From: Acetobacter persici JCM 25330
GTDB taxonomy: Bacteria; Pseudomonadota; Alphaproteobacteria; Acetobacterales; Acetobacteraceae
Length of the DNA stretch: 64,000 nucleotides
Direction: 5' to 3'
NCBI RefSeq assembly: GCF_000613905.1
Contig: NZ_BAJW01000011.1
Location: 1 to 64,000, forward strand
Shown: positions 43,723-52,391 of the stretch, in pieces
Layout: each line of letters starts with the position of its first letter
How positions within the stretch are numbered: the first letter of the stretch is position 1
Translations under genes and position numbers: made by a program
The notes under the pieces: model-generated
Databases searched by the model: none
Seen by the model: the letters and a program-made list of their open reading frames with translations, nothing else
Told to the model about the DNA's origin: nothing

Positions 43723-46134
43723 ATGCTGGTATCTCGTCTTTCTTTTTTGCTGGCATGCTCAACTGTCTGCACAACAGCCGGATTTCTGTTCTGTATAGAA
43801 AATGCACAGGCTCAGACTGCGTCCACAGGCACAGTTCAGGTCGCGCAGACAGTTCAGCCGACAAGTAAGAAAAAAACTGCTGGCGAGAAAAAAGCGGTAC
43901 AAACATCCACATCCACATCCACATCCACATCCACATCCACATCCACATCCACATCCACGTCCACGTCCACGCGCACGGCGCGCGCTCTGGATACCGGTCG
44001 CGGCAGACCTACGGGGCAGGAGACCGTTTCCATTCAGCCCGGTCTGGCCAGCACGCCGGAACGTGTGACGGTTACCGCGCATCTGGACAGGGCAAGATCA
44101 GAGCTTCAGCCGGATACAGGGGCTACGGTTTATCGTTTCGACCGACAGGCACTGGAGACCATTCCGGGTGGGGATAACGCCCCGCTTAATCAGGTTCTGT
44201 TACAGGCTCCCGGTGTGGCGCAGGATAGTTACGGCCAGATCCATGTGCGTGGAGACCATAATGAAGTGCAGTTCCGGCTGGATGGCGTGCAGCTTCCGGA
44301 AGGTCTGAACGTGTTCGGGCAGGCGCTAATGACGCGTTTTGCGGACAGCATGTCTCTGACAACGGGCGCACTCCCGAGTGAATTCGGATTTTTGCAGGCA
44401 GCCGTTGTTGATATCACCACCAAAAATGGCACGACGAATTCTGGCGGCATCGCGTCTGTTTACGGCGGTGCGCGGGACTATTTCCTGCCATCACTCCAGT
44501 ATGGTGGCCATAAGGGTAAATGGGATTACTTCGCGACGGCCGATTTTGTGCATGATCGTGTGGGTATTGAAAATACAACCAGATCCTTTAACGCCGTTCA
44601 TGATCTGAGTAACCAGTATCACTTCCTCGGGCATCTGCGGTATACAGCCGATGAAAATACCCGTATCAGCTTTATTGCGGGTGTTTCCAATGCTGAATAC
44701 CAGTTGCCGAATAATCCTGGCCAGCAGACCCAGTTTTCTGAACCGTCTTACGCCGGGAGTGATCTGGCGCAGAAGCTGAACGGTAGCGTGGACAGCGCCA
44801 GCCTGAACGAACGCCAGAAGCAGATCACAGATTTTGCTATTCTGGCATTGCAGAAAGAAATTGGGGATTTCAGCCTGCAAAGTTCTGTGTTTACCCGCTA
44901 TAGCAGCCTGCGTTATTCGCCGGATGAACTGGGGGATCTGGTTTATAACGGTATTGCACAGCGCGCAGCACGCTCCGTTTTCTCCACGGGGACGCAGCAT
45001 GACGTGACATGGCATGCTGCAAAAGATCATACAGTACGCTTTGGCTTTCAGGTTTTTGTTGAACGCACGATTTCCAAGACGGATTCAACCGTGTTTGGCG
45101 CGAATGGTGTGGATGAGGACGGTAACCCGACGTTTGATCCTACTCCGATCAAGGTTTATGACGGGAGTGGCAAGACAGGCACGGTATATGGCCTGTATGC
45201 GCAGGATGAATGGACGCCTTTGCGGAACCTTACGGTCAATTACGGCCTGCGTTTTGACGGTGTGAGTGAATATACCAGTGAAAAACAGGTGAGCCCGCGT
45301 CTGAATGTCGTATGGAAGCCCTGGAAAGGGGCGACACTGCATGCAGGCTATTCCCGCTATTTCACGCCACCGCCGTTTGAGGTGGTCAGCAGCTCGGCGC
45401 TGTATAAATTTGCAAATACAAGCTCTGCCTCAGAAGTTATGCAGAACTCAACGGTTAAGGCCGAGCGCGATCACTATTTTGACGCGGGTATTCAGCAGCA
45501 GATCCTGCCGGGCTGGCGTGTATCTTTTGATGCCTATTACAAGCTGGCGAATAATCTGATTGATGAAGGCCAGTTTGGTGCGCCGATCGTGCTCAGTGGC
45601 TTTAACTATCGCAAAGGGCAGGTGAACGGTTATGAGGTCAGCACCTCATACGACAAAGGTCCGCTGTCTCTTTACGGGAACTTCTCGTGGTCCCGTGCTA
45701 TTGGTAAGGATATTACCAGTGCGCAGTTCAACTTTGGGCAGGATGATCTGGATTATATCCGGCACCGCTGGATTCATCTGGATCATGACCAGCGCTGGAC
45801 GGCATCGGCCGGTGCGGCTTACAGCTTCTTCCACAGAAGCTGGCATCCGCTGCGCGTTTCCACCACGATGGTTTATGGCAGTGGTCTGCGTGCAGATGGT
45901 GATGTGCCGAACGGAGCGGTTGTGCCGCAATATGCAACGTTCAACTTTGCGGCTGTGCAGACTTTCAAAAATCTGTTTGGCCATTCCTTCCTTGGTAACA
46001 CGCAGATCAGGCTGGATGTTACCAACCTGTTTGACCGCACCTATCTGCTGCGTGACGGTAGCGGGATTGGGGTTGGTGCACCGCAATACGGCCTGCGCCG
46101 CACAATCCTGACCGGCATTACGCAAAGCTTCTAA
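43723..46134 (+). CDS. TonB-dependent outer-membrane receptor with Thr-Ser repeat
   Basis: An 803-residue receptor. A signal peptide ends near ENAQAQ. A low-complexity linker follows with 11 Thr-Ser repeats encoded by a hexanucleotide repeat, then the plug (ETIPGGDNAPLNQVLLQAPGVAQDSYGQIHVRGDHNEVQFRLDG) and a beta-barrel. The C-terminal residues (TGITQSF) end in Phe, as outer-membrane barrels do. GAGGG precedes the start. The linker lies where a periplasmic extension or TonB-box region is expected, so repeat number could change its reach. Substrate unknown. A palindrome upstream suggests single-gene regulation. Confidence 0.9.
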   Translation: MLVSRLSFLLACSTVCTTAGFLFCIENAQAQTASTGTVQVAQTVQPTSKKKTAGEKKAVQTSTSTSTSTSTSTSTSTSTSTSTRTARALDTGRGRPTGQETVSIQPGLASTPERVTVTAHLDRARSELQPDTGATVYRFDRQALETIPGGDNAPLNQVLLQAPGVAQDSYGQIHVRGDHNEVQFRLDGVQLPEGLNVFGQALMTRFADSMSLTTGALPSEFGFLQAAVVDITTKNGTTNSGGIASVYGGARDYFLPSLQYGGHKGKWDYFATADFVHDRVGIENTTRSFNAVHDLSNQYHFLGHLRYTADENTRISFIAGVSNAEYQLPNNPGQQTQFSEPSYAGSDLAQKLNGSVDSASLNERQKQITDFAILALQKEIGDFSLQSSVFTRYSSLRYSPDELGDLVYNGIAQRAARSVFSTGTQHDVTWHAAKDHTVRFGFQVFVERTISKTDSTVFGANGVDEDGNPTFDPTPIKVYDGSGKTGTVYGLYAQDEWTPLRNLTVNYGLRFDGVSEYTSEKQVSPRLNVVWKPWKGATLHAGYSRYFTPPPFEVVSSSALYKFANTSSASEVMQNSTVKAERDHYFDAGIQQQILPGWRVSFDAYYKLANNLIDEGQFGAPIVLSGFNYRKGQVNGYEVSTSYDKGPLSLYGNFSWSRAIGKDITSAQFNFGQDDLDYIRHRWIHLDHDQRWTASAGAAYSFFHRSWHPLRVSTTMVYGSGLRADGDVPNGAVVPQYATFNFAAVQTFKNLFGHSFLGNTQIRLDVTNLFDRTYLLRDGSGIGVGAPQYGLRRTILTGITQSF
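43903..43968 (+). repeat. hexanucleotide tandem repeat in the receptor gene
   Basis: Nine ACATCC units followed by two ACGTCC units, 66 bases, coding 11 Thr-Ser pairs. Gain or loss of units keeps the frame. The reverse strand reads Met-Trp repeats, an artefact. Confidence 0.95.
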
Positions 46135-46488
46135 AACTGCAAACGTCAGAAAATACTTTACTACGATAGGTAAAATATTTTCTGACTTCCAAGGGTTTTG
46201 CCCCGCAACGGTTTTCTTAAAGCCTTTATAACTTGAGAAGGCTCTTGAAAACGCACAATCCTCCATGACTCGTCATAAACGGGTGATGGAGGATTGTGTG
46301 TTGAGAGGCTGTTGCAAAAATCTGTCAGGCTGACCACATGTTGAAGCGATGTTGGGTGTACGGGCTCTACGCGCCTCTGCCATGTTACCTGGCTGGAATG
46401 CAGTCTTAAATTGTAAACAGGCCTCGGGCACGCTAAAAGCCGCATCTGTATACGAAAGCCGGTATCGGATGTTAGGGAGAGCGTGGAA
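46135..46488. other. intergenic region with two hairpins
   Basis: Besides the hairpin at 46147 it holds a long stem at 46254-46298 (20 bp with two mismatches, CACAATCCTCCAT ... ATGGAGGATTGTG, five-base loop). Directly after it GAGGCTGTTGCAAAAA (about 46306) looks like the end of an insertion sequence. I find no gene. Confidence 0.45.
46147..46184 (+). terminator. hairpin after the TonB receptor
   Basis: CAGAAAATACTTTAC pairs with GTAAAATATTTTCTG with one mismatch and an eight-base loop, just after the receptor stop codon. A likely terminator, although A/T-rich and without a long T-tract. Confidence 0.5.
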
Positions 46489-46926
46489 ATGGTAAAACCG
46501 AGGCAGAACATACCCGGTCTATCTGATCAGCCTGAAAACCATGCAAGTCACACAGAGGACCAGATGATTGTCTCTCCCGGTGCTGATCTGGGCCAGAGGA
46601 TGAAAATTCTGCGTAAGGCAGCCGGGTTAACCCAGCAGCAGGTGGCGGATGCTCTGGGCGTATCACGCCCGGCCATCGCGTTTTGGGAAACCGGGCGGGA
46701 AGGTAGTGCGAGAAAGCACATCCCGAAACTTGCGGCGCTGTTTGGCGTCGAGCCGGACATTTTCCTTACAGGCTATGTGCAGGAAGATATTGCTCTGACA
46801 GTCTCCCCGGATGAGTATGATATTCTCCGCCTGTACCGCATGCTTGACCCATCCCGGAAGGTTTCTGCCCAGAAATGGATGGAAAGACAGGTTAGAATGT
46901 TGCGCAAAAGCGAAGAGGACTTCTGA
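46489..46926 (+). CDS. XRE-family transcriptional regulator
   Basis: A 145-residue regulator. The HTH domain is clear: LGQRMKILRKAAGLTQQQVADALGVSRPAIAFWETG, then KHIPKLAALFGVEPDIFL. The N-terminal 30 residues are disordered and the C-terminus (YDILRLYRMLDPSRKVSAQKWMERQ) is a helical effector or dimerisation part. The ATG at 46489 has GGGAGA upstream; GTG 46483 is also possible. It stands alone between the receptor and yceI, so its targets cannot be inferred beyond possible self-control. Confidence 0.85.
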   Translation: MVKPRQNIPGLSDQPENHASHTEDQMIVSPGADLGQRMKILRKAAGLTQQQVADALGVSRPAIAFWETGREGSARKHIPKLAALFGVEPDIFLTGYVQEDIALTVSPDEYDILRLYRMLDPSRKVSAQKWMERQVRMLRKSEEDF

Positions 46927-47076
46927 AGTCTCTCTCGGGTTACCGGGGTTTGATAACAGAATAGTCAGAAATCGGGCGCCCGTTGCAGGGGTAAGGTCCG
47001 GGTCTGCGCGGGAACTCTCACCTGTCTCAATCACTTAAAGATCAGTTAAAGGAGTGATTGGGACAGGGAGAGCACA

Positions 47077-47724
47077 ATGAAGCGTGCCGCCTTTTTTCTG
47101 CTGGCTGTGTTGGTGTTTGTGTTGAGGCTGAGCGCCGTTGAGGCTGCGCATGCGTCAGACATGACACCTGTTATGGCGGAAGCCCCGGTGGTGGAAAAGG
47201 GTGTGTATCATGTTGATGGCCTGCGCACGCAGGTTGTGTTTTCCGTGACCTGCCTGAGTTTCAGCCACTATCACGGCATGTTTTCCGGAGTGTCTGGCTC
47301 CCTTTTGCTGGATTCCGCTCATCCTGAATTGTCCCATGTGGCGTTACGGTTGCCCGTGCAGTCTTTGATGACAACGGCCGGGTCCGTGACTGAAGCCCTT
47401 TGGGGAGAGGACTGGCTGGATGCCCGGAAATACCCGGATGCCGAATTTGTTTCGACGCAGATTGTCTCGGAAGGGCCATCACAGGCCAGCGTCTCCGGGC
47501 GTCTGACATTGCATGGTGTGACACGGCCCGTGACGCTGCATGTTCATTTTGTCGGAGCCGGGACAAATCCGCTGGATCAGGCCTATACGGTCGGCTTTGA
47601 AGCGCGGGGAACCATCCAGCGGAGCGCATTTGGGATGAGAAGCGCGATAACAGCCGTGGGCGATGATGTCAAACTCACTCTGACAGGTGTTTTTGAGAAA
47701 GGTCGCGCAGGACAGGACGAATAA
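47077..47724 (+). CDS. YceI-family periplasmic protein
   Basis: A 215-residue exported protein. A signal peptide (AAFFLLAVLVFVLRLSAVEAAHA) is followed by the YceI lipocalin-like barrel: GVYHVDGLRTQVVFSVTCLSFSHYHGMFSGVSGSL, LDARKYPDAEF and LTLHGVTRPVTL. In related proteins the barrel binds isoprenoid lipids. Expected in the periplasm. The gene is monocistronic in appearance and converges on the serine hydrolase gene with a 29-base gap. Confidence 0.88.
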   Translation: MKRAAFFLLAVLVFVLRLSAVEAAHASDMTPVMAEAPVVEKGVYHVDGLRTQVVFSVTCLSFSHYHGMFSGVSGSLLLDSAHPELSHVALRLPVQSLMTTAGSVTEALWGEDWLDARKYPDAEFVSTQIVSEGPSQASVSGRLTLHGVTRPVTLHVHFVGAGTNPLDQAYTVGFEARGTIQRSAFGMRSAITAVGDDVKLTLTGVFEKGRAGQDE

Positions 47725-47753
47725 ATAAATATTCTGACTTTCCGCCGGTATGC

Positions 47754-48929
47754 CTATCCGGCTTGCAGGGCAAGTGCTGCTGCGGTTGCGATGTCTTTGC
47801 GCAAGGCGATGACGTTTCCTTTCCCGTCCGGGTGAACCCGGTTTGTCAGAATCAGAACAAATGTTTCCATCTCCGGCACCAGCCACAGCGATGTGCCGGT
47901 AAAGCCGGTATGGCCGAAGGAACTGGCCGGGAAGTGCTCTCCGCGCGGGGAGGAATAATGTGTTGCAATATCCCACCCCAGCCCGCGCAGATCAGACTTT
48001 CCGGCAGGTTGTTGGGGGGTGGACATCAGCACAAGTGTTTCCGGCCGCAAGGGAAACGCTGAGGGCAGGCCAGCCCGGCGTGCCAGCAGGGCGTGGGCGT
48101 AAGTCAGCATATCATCCGCGCAGGAGAACAGCCCGGCATGGCCTGCTACACCATCCATCCGGCGGGTTGTCGGGTCATGCACCACGCCACGGAGCATCTG
48201 GTTTTGTTCGTCATACTGGGTTGGGGCAATGCTGTCATGCAGGGCGCTGTCTGGCAGGAAAAAGGTGCGGGAAAGCCCGAGGGGCTGGAGAATATTCCGG
48301 GTTGCGTAAATATCCAGCGGAAGACCTGAAAGTTTTTCAACAATCAGCCCGAGGGTAATGAAATTGATATCGCTATAGACAAACTGCTCCCCAGGCGGAT
48401 GCGCCGGGCGGGCATCCATCACGCGCTGAACGGCAGCTTCCTTGCCGTGCCATGGTGTGGACAGGTCAAGATCCGGGGCCAGCCCGGAATAATGCGTGAG
48501 CAGCAGGCGCACCGTAATGGCCTGCTTCCCGTTGGTGGCAAAGGCCGGAAGATACGTGCTGACCGGCGCATCCAGTCTGACAAGGCCGCGTTCATAAAGC
48601 TGCATGATGGCAGGCGCTGTAATCAGCACCTTTGTCAGAGAAGCCATGTCGAACAGTGTTGCCCACGTCATCGGTTCCTGCCGCGGCACCAGAGCACGAT
48701 GGCCAAATACACCTTTCCATACCGTATTGCCTGCCTGACCGATGGCCGCGACGGCACCGGGCGTTTTGCCCTCCTGCACGGCCTTCTGGAAAATCTGATC
48801 CAGCGCGGCAAAGCGGTTTTCCGGTGTGCTTTGGGCTTTTGCCGTATGTGCGCCGAGCAGGCTGAGACCTGCGGCCAGTGCGCTGTTTTGCAGAACCATA
48901 CGGCGGGAGAAGCGGGAGAAAGACGGCAT
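47754..48929 (-). CDS. serine hydrolase, class C beta-lactamase / esterase family
   Basis: A 391-residue exported enzyme. The N-terminus has a twin-arginine-like signal (FSRRMVLQNSALAAGLSLLGAHTAKA). The active-site motifs of the beta-lactamase/EstB family are visible: SLTK (SxxK, with the nucleophile Ser), YSDIN in place of YxN, and GHTGFTG near the C-terminus in place of KTG. It may act as an esterase, peptidase or beta-lactamase; the HTG motif points more to esterase/DD-peptidase-like members. It acts in the periplasm. Confidence 0.82.
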   Translation of the reverse strand: MPSFSRFSRRMVLQNSALAAGLSLLGAHTAKAQSTPENRFAALDQIFQKAVQEGKTPGAVAAIGQAGNTVWKGVFGHRALVPRQEPMTWATLFDMASLTKVLITAPAIMQLYERGLVRLDAPVSTYLPAFATNGKQAITVRLLLTHYSGLAPDLDLSTPWHGKEAAVQRVMDARPAHPPGEQFVYSDINFITLGLIVEKLSGLPLDIYATRNILQPLGLSRTFFLPDSALHDSIAPTQYDEQNQMLRGVVHDPTTRRMDGVAGHAGLFSCADDMLTYAHALLARRAGLPSAFPLRPETLVLMSTPQQPAGKSDLRGLGWDIATHYSSPRGEHFPASSFGHTGFTGTSLWLVPEMETFVLILTNRVHPDGKGNVIALRKDIATAAALALQAG

Positions 48930-49047
48930 GGGGAAAAGTCCTGAATCAGGAGGCTGGCGGAAAGTGATGGAAGTGTAAGAGGAAACCTCTTGTTGCGCCA
49001 GCGTGATGGAACCTGTGGGCTGGTATCGGAAAAAAGCAGAAAACGCC

Positions 49048-49746
49048 TTACCGCCCGGCCGGGGCGACGAAACGGAATGTCAGATTAAAACGGGTCGGGC
49101 CGGTCAGTGGATGCACGCCTTGTTCCAGCGGTTTGACGCCGTGATAATGCAGCCGGGCTTTGCCGCCCCAGACCAGAACATCCCCATGTTCCAGCAGGAT
49201 GGGGTGCGGGCGTGTGGTCCGCTGGAGGCCGCCCCACAGAAACAGGATGGGAAGCCCGAGCGAGACAGAGACAATCGGCTGCGTGATATCGCCTTCATCC
49301 TTATCCTGATGCGCCGTCATACGGGTTCCGGCTTCATACCGGTTGATCAGGCAGGCATTGGGCTGAAACCCTTCAAAACCCGCTGCGGCGGCACTCCGGC
49401 TGGCGAGGTGAAAAAGAAGGTCTGGCATGGGCGGCCAGAGCGCCTCTGTTGTGGGGTCCGTGTGGGTATACCGATACCCTGCCTGATCCGTGACCCACCC
49501 CCATGTGCCACAACTGGTCATGGCGACGGACATTTGCCGCCCGCCGGGTGTCAGCATGTGGCGGAGGGGTGCTGCGCTGAGGATCGGGGAGAGGGCGCGC
49601 CATAGCGCTTCTGCGTCCTCAAGCGCGAAGCCCCGCAACAGGGTGGCACCGGGGCTGAGGGTGACCCGCTTTGGCCGAGTGTCTGCCAGCCCGAGGTCCA
49701 TCTGTCCGGAACCCGTTGGAAACAGAGGCGGCGTGCGGTCCGGCAT
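49048..49746 (-). CDS. alkB: AlkB-type 2-oxoglutarate/Fe(II) dioxygenase
   Basis: A 232-residue DNA repair dioxygenase that removes alkyl groups from bases by oxidation. The Fe(II) ligands are visible: HQDKDE (HxD) and the distal His in RLHYHGV; RFNLTFR carries the Arg pair that binds 2-oxoglutarate. MQDLGL-like MDLGLAD and CGTWGWVTDQAGYRYT are typical of AlkB. The ATG at 49746 is chosen because AGAAGGA precedes it and E. coli AlkB has 216 residues; an upstream in-frame ATG at 49842 would add an unlikely extension. Confidence 0.88.
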   Translation of the reverse strand: MPDRTPPLFPTGSGQMDLGLADTRPKRVTLSPGATLLRGFALEDAEALWRALSPILSAAPLRHMLTPGGRQMSVAMTSCGTWGWVTDQAGYRYTHTDPTTEALWPPMPDLLFHLASRSAAAAGFEGFQPNACLINRYEAGTRMTAHQDKDEGDITQPIVSVSLGLPILFLWGGLQRTTRPHPILLEHGDVLVWGGKARLHYHGVKPLEQGVHPLTGPTRFNLTFRFVAPAGR

Positions 49747-49844
49747 GACGGTCCTTCTGGCAGGGTGAGAGGGCTGAGTGAGAAGGCAGGGTGCCCAAGC
49801 AGACGCGGCGGAGCAATGAAAATTATCAGCGCAGAAATGCAAAA

Positions 49845-49874
49845 CCCCGCCGCGACGGACATGTCGCGGCGGGG
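49845..49874 (-). terminator. rho-independent terminator of the symporter operon
   Basis: A perfect 12-bp G+C stem CCCCGCCGCGAC / GTCGCGGCGGGG with a six-base loop, followed on the minus strand by TTTTGCATTT. Confidence 0.9.
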
Positions 49875-49932
49875 TCTGATGATGGGCGCAGGTGCTGTTG
49901 CTAAAGGTTAATCAGCACGCAGCTTTGGGGTT

Positions 49933-51407
49933 TTATGCGCGGTCAGCCTGACCAGCCTCTGTGAGAGCCGGAAGTTCGGCGGCGGGTTTGACGAGAGTCA
50001 CCAGCCCGACCACAACCAGATTCACAATAAGAGACAGCAGCCCGGTAGAGACCATGCCGGAGAGCGGACCCAGTGTGACCATGTGGATGGGCTTCAGCCC
50101 GTCCATCCAGCATAGCCCGAGGCCGAAAATCCCGCCGACAGCCCAGCCAGCCAGCATGGCAGTGGCTGAAAAGCGGATGCGCAGCAGACCAAGGACAAGT
50201 GCCGGGAAGGTCTGCAGAATGATCACCCCGCCCAGAAGCTGGAAATCAATCGCGAATTTCGCATTCAGGAACAGCACGCAGAACAGAGCACCGACTTTGA
50301 CAGCCAGAGCCGTAATGCGGCTGGTGCGGACGGGGTTCTTCTGCGGAGGCAGCAGGTTGCTGGTCACAAGGTTTGCAGCCCCGATGGCCATGACGGCAGC
50401 CGGAACCAGAGCGCCCACGGCAATGGCGGCAAAGCAGAAGCCGCTGAACCATGCCGGGAAAATCTGCTGGAACAGCAGAGGCACAACCATGGTGGCGTTA
50501 TCCGTCTTGATGCCTGCGGTGTGCGCCATCAGGCCCAGCATGGCAATCAGCCCCAGCACAACGGTATAGATGGGCAGGAAGACGGCGTTCTGGCGGATGG
50601 TATCCGCCGATTTTGCTGCCAGAATCCCGGTGAGCGTGTGCGGATACAGGAACGCTGCCAGCGCGGAAGAAAGCGCCAGCGTGGCATACGGCAAACCCTG
50701 ACCGGCATGCAGGACCGGCTGCGTTGTGTCAGCCCCGGCAAACAGCGCGGAATATCCCCCCATATGCAGGGGAATAACCGTAACAGCCACCAGCACGGCG
50801 ATGTAGATCATGATGTCTTTAATAAAGGCCGTCAGCGCCGGGGCATGCAGTCCGCCCAGCCATGTGTAGGCCGCCAGGGAGACAAAGGCGATAACCAGCG
50901 GAATATCTCCCGGCAGGCCAAGCGCCTGAATGACCGTGCGGATCCCGACGAGCTGAAGCGCAATATACGGCATGACGGCGATCAGCCGGTAAGGGCGACC
51001 ACAATTTCCAGCCCGCGGCTGTTAAAGCGGGCGCGGACAAGATCTGCCGCAGTGGAGTGGCCACCGGCATGCGCCAGCTTCCACAAGCGCGGCATGACAA
51101 GGAAGATAAACGGATAGACGATAATGGTGTAGGGGAGCGCAAAGAAGCCGTAGCCACCTGCCGCATAGACCAGTGCTGGCACGGCGATGACGGTATAGGC
51201 GGTATAGAAATCGCCCCCGACCAGAAACCATGTGACCCACGCACCAAACTGGCGGCCGCCGAGAGACCATTCCTCGTCAGAGGAGACGGTGGCACTTTTC
51301 CCCCCGCCAAACAGCCCGCGCAGCCACTGGATAGAACTGCCGATGATGATGGTTGCCGCAAAGAAGAGGATAAAGACGCCGAGCGCCCACGGGTTAATGC
51401 CGTTCAT
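49933..51407 (-). pseudogene. sodium:solute symporter (MctP-like), one frame break
   Basis: An SSS-family permease of about 490 residues split in two frames. The first piece (51407-50982) has the N-terminal helices and WSLGGRQFGAWVTWFLVGGDFYTAYT. The second starts MPYIALQLVGIRTVIQALG and carries the remaining helices to the C-terminus. Adding one C at about 50985 (ACCGGCTGATC to ACCGGCCTGATC) joins them as ALTGLIAVMPYIALQ, the expected sequence. The layout and the coupled DUF3311 gene resemble the monocarboxylate permease MctP. It would take up short organic acids with sodium or protons. The break may be a sequencing error, since the rest is perfect. Confidence 0.85.
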
Positions 51408-51583
51408 GCGTCATGCCCCTTTTTCCAGACAATCCAGATCAGGACGGAGGTTACCGGCACCCAGGCAAGCTGGTACCAGTAGAAAAAGGGGAAGCCGAAC
51501 AGTACGGGCGTATAGCGGTCGTACAGGGGCGTCCAGAGCAACCCCAGAAAGGGCAGCAGGAGCAGCAGATTCAGGATTTTCAT
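51404..51583 (-). CDS. DUF3311-type small membrane protein, symporter partner
   Basis: A 59-residue protein with two membrane spans: MKILNLLLLLPFLGLLW and FPFFYWYQLAWVPVTSVLIWIVW, then WKKGHDA. Small DUF3311 proteins are regularly encoded directly before MctP-like symporters. Its stop codon overlaps the symporter start (ATGA), so the two are translationally coupled. Exact function is not known; an accessory or stability role is usual. Confidence 0.8.
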   Translation of the reverse strand: MKILNLLLLLPFLGLLWTPLYDRYTPVLFGFPFFYWYQLAWVPVTSVLIWIVWKKGHDA

Positions 51584-51822
51584 GTTAAGACGACCGGAGT
51601 TTGTTATTTTTTATTTTGGACCGGATCAGTCATGCATGTGGCTGCACGGGTGTCAATCGCCTGACGGGGAGTTGAAGGCGATTGCTGTCTGAATTGTGTT
51701 TTTCCTGCTGGATAGCAGCATTTTTGCCAGACTTGTCATAACACGAAGCCGTGTCTGGCGCATTTGTGATGGGACCTTTCAGGCGCGTGGCCTGAAGGGG
51801 CCTAGAGACACAGGTAAGAAAA

Positions 51823-52302
51823 TCAGTTGGTTTTTCTGTGTTGTAACACAGTATTGAGGTGGTCACTGTACTGGCGATAGCTGCCTTCGGGCACGCAGCC
51901 CATTTCTTCCAGATCTTCCAGATCCGCACCATGGTTGATCCATGTGTTGACTTCCCGGAAGTCCAGTGCGGCGGGGATGGTATGGGCTTCATACACCAGC
52001 GGGTTTTCCTCTCCCTGTGTGGCGCCAAACGGCATGAAGGTTTCCGCCGCCGGAACCTTGGTGCCATGCAGGCTGATTTCCCCGCAGACAATCTGTTTGT
52101 CCCCAGAGGTGTGGGTGCTGATTTTTCTGAAATGCGGTTTGTCTTCCGCAAAGCGCTTGCTCAGCATGGCCAGAGTGGATTTTACAAACGGGCTTGCATT
52201 CTTGTCGCTGCCATCAACCACCGTCTGCGCCTGTGCCGCGCTGAAAGAGGGGAGCAGACACAGGCTTTGCAGGCCGAGGCAAAGAATAAGGGCACGTTTC
52301 AT
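51823..52302 (-). CDS. secreted hypothetical protein
   Basis: A 159-residue protein with a signal peptide (ALILCLGLQSLCLLPSFSAAQAQ). The mature part contains KQIVCGEISLHG and PAALDFREVNTWINHGADLEDLEEMGC; the two Cys may form a disulfide. No family is recognised. The ATG at 52302 is chosen because the signal peptide starts there; the open frame runs further upstream but overlaps anmK. It is the last gene before the symporter leader, on the same strand as anmK with a 90-base gap. Confidence 0.65.
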   Translation of the reverse strand: MKRALILCLGLQSLCLLPSFSAAQAQTVVDGSDKNASPFVKSTLAMLSKRFAEDKPHFRKISTHTSGDKQIVCGEISLHGTKVPAAETFMPFGATQGEENPLVYEAHTIPAALDFREVNTWINHGADLEDLEEMGCVPEGSYRQYSDHLNTVLQHRKTN

Positions 52303-52391
52303 GATCAGGTCCTTCTTGCATGCGGGGCGCATGGTGCCTTGCCAGAACCGGAAGATCAATCGCTCCGCTGGTTCTGGCAAAAGAGAGTATC

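Noticed and set aside
43661-43954. Minus-strand open frame with Met-Trp repeats
   Set aside because: It is the reverse reading of the ACATCC repeat inside the TonB receptor gene.
43903-43968. CRISPR array
   Set aside because: The tandem hexamer has no spacers and codes for Thr-Ser. I saw no spaced 25-40 bp repeats anywhere in the window.
47155-47629. Minus-strand open frames across yceI
   Set aside because: They are shadows of a G+C-rich coding gene with clear family motifs on the plus strand.
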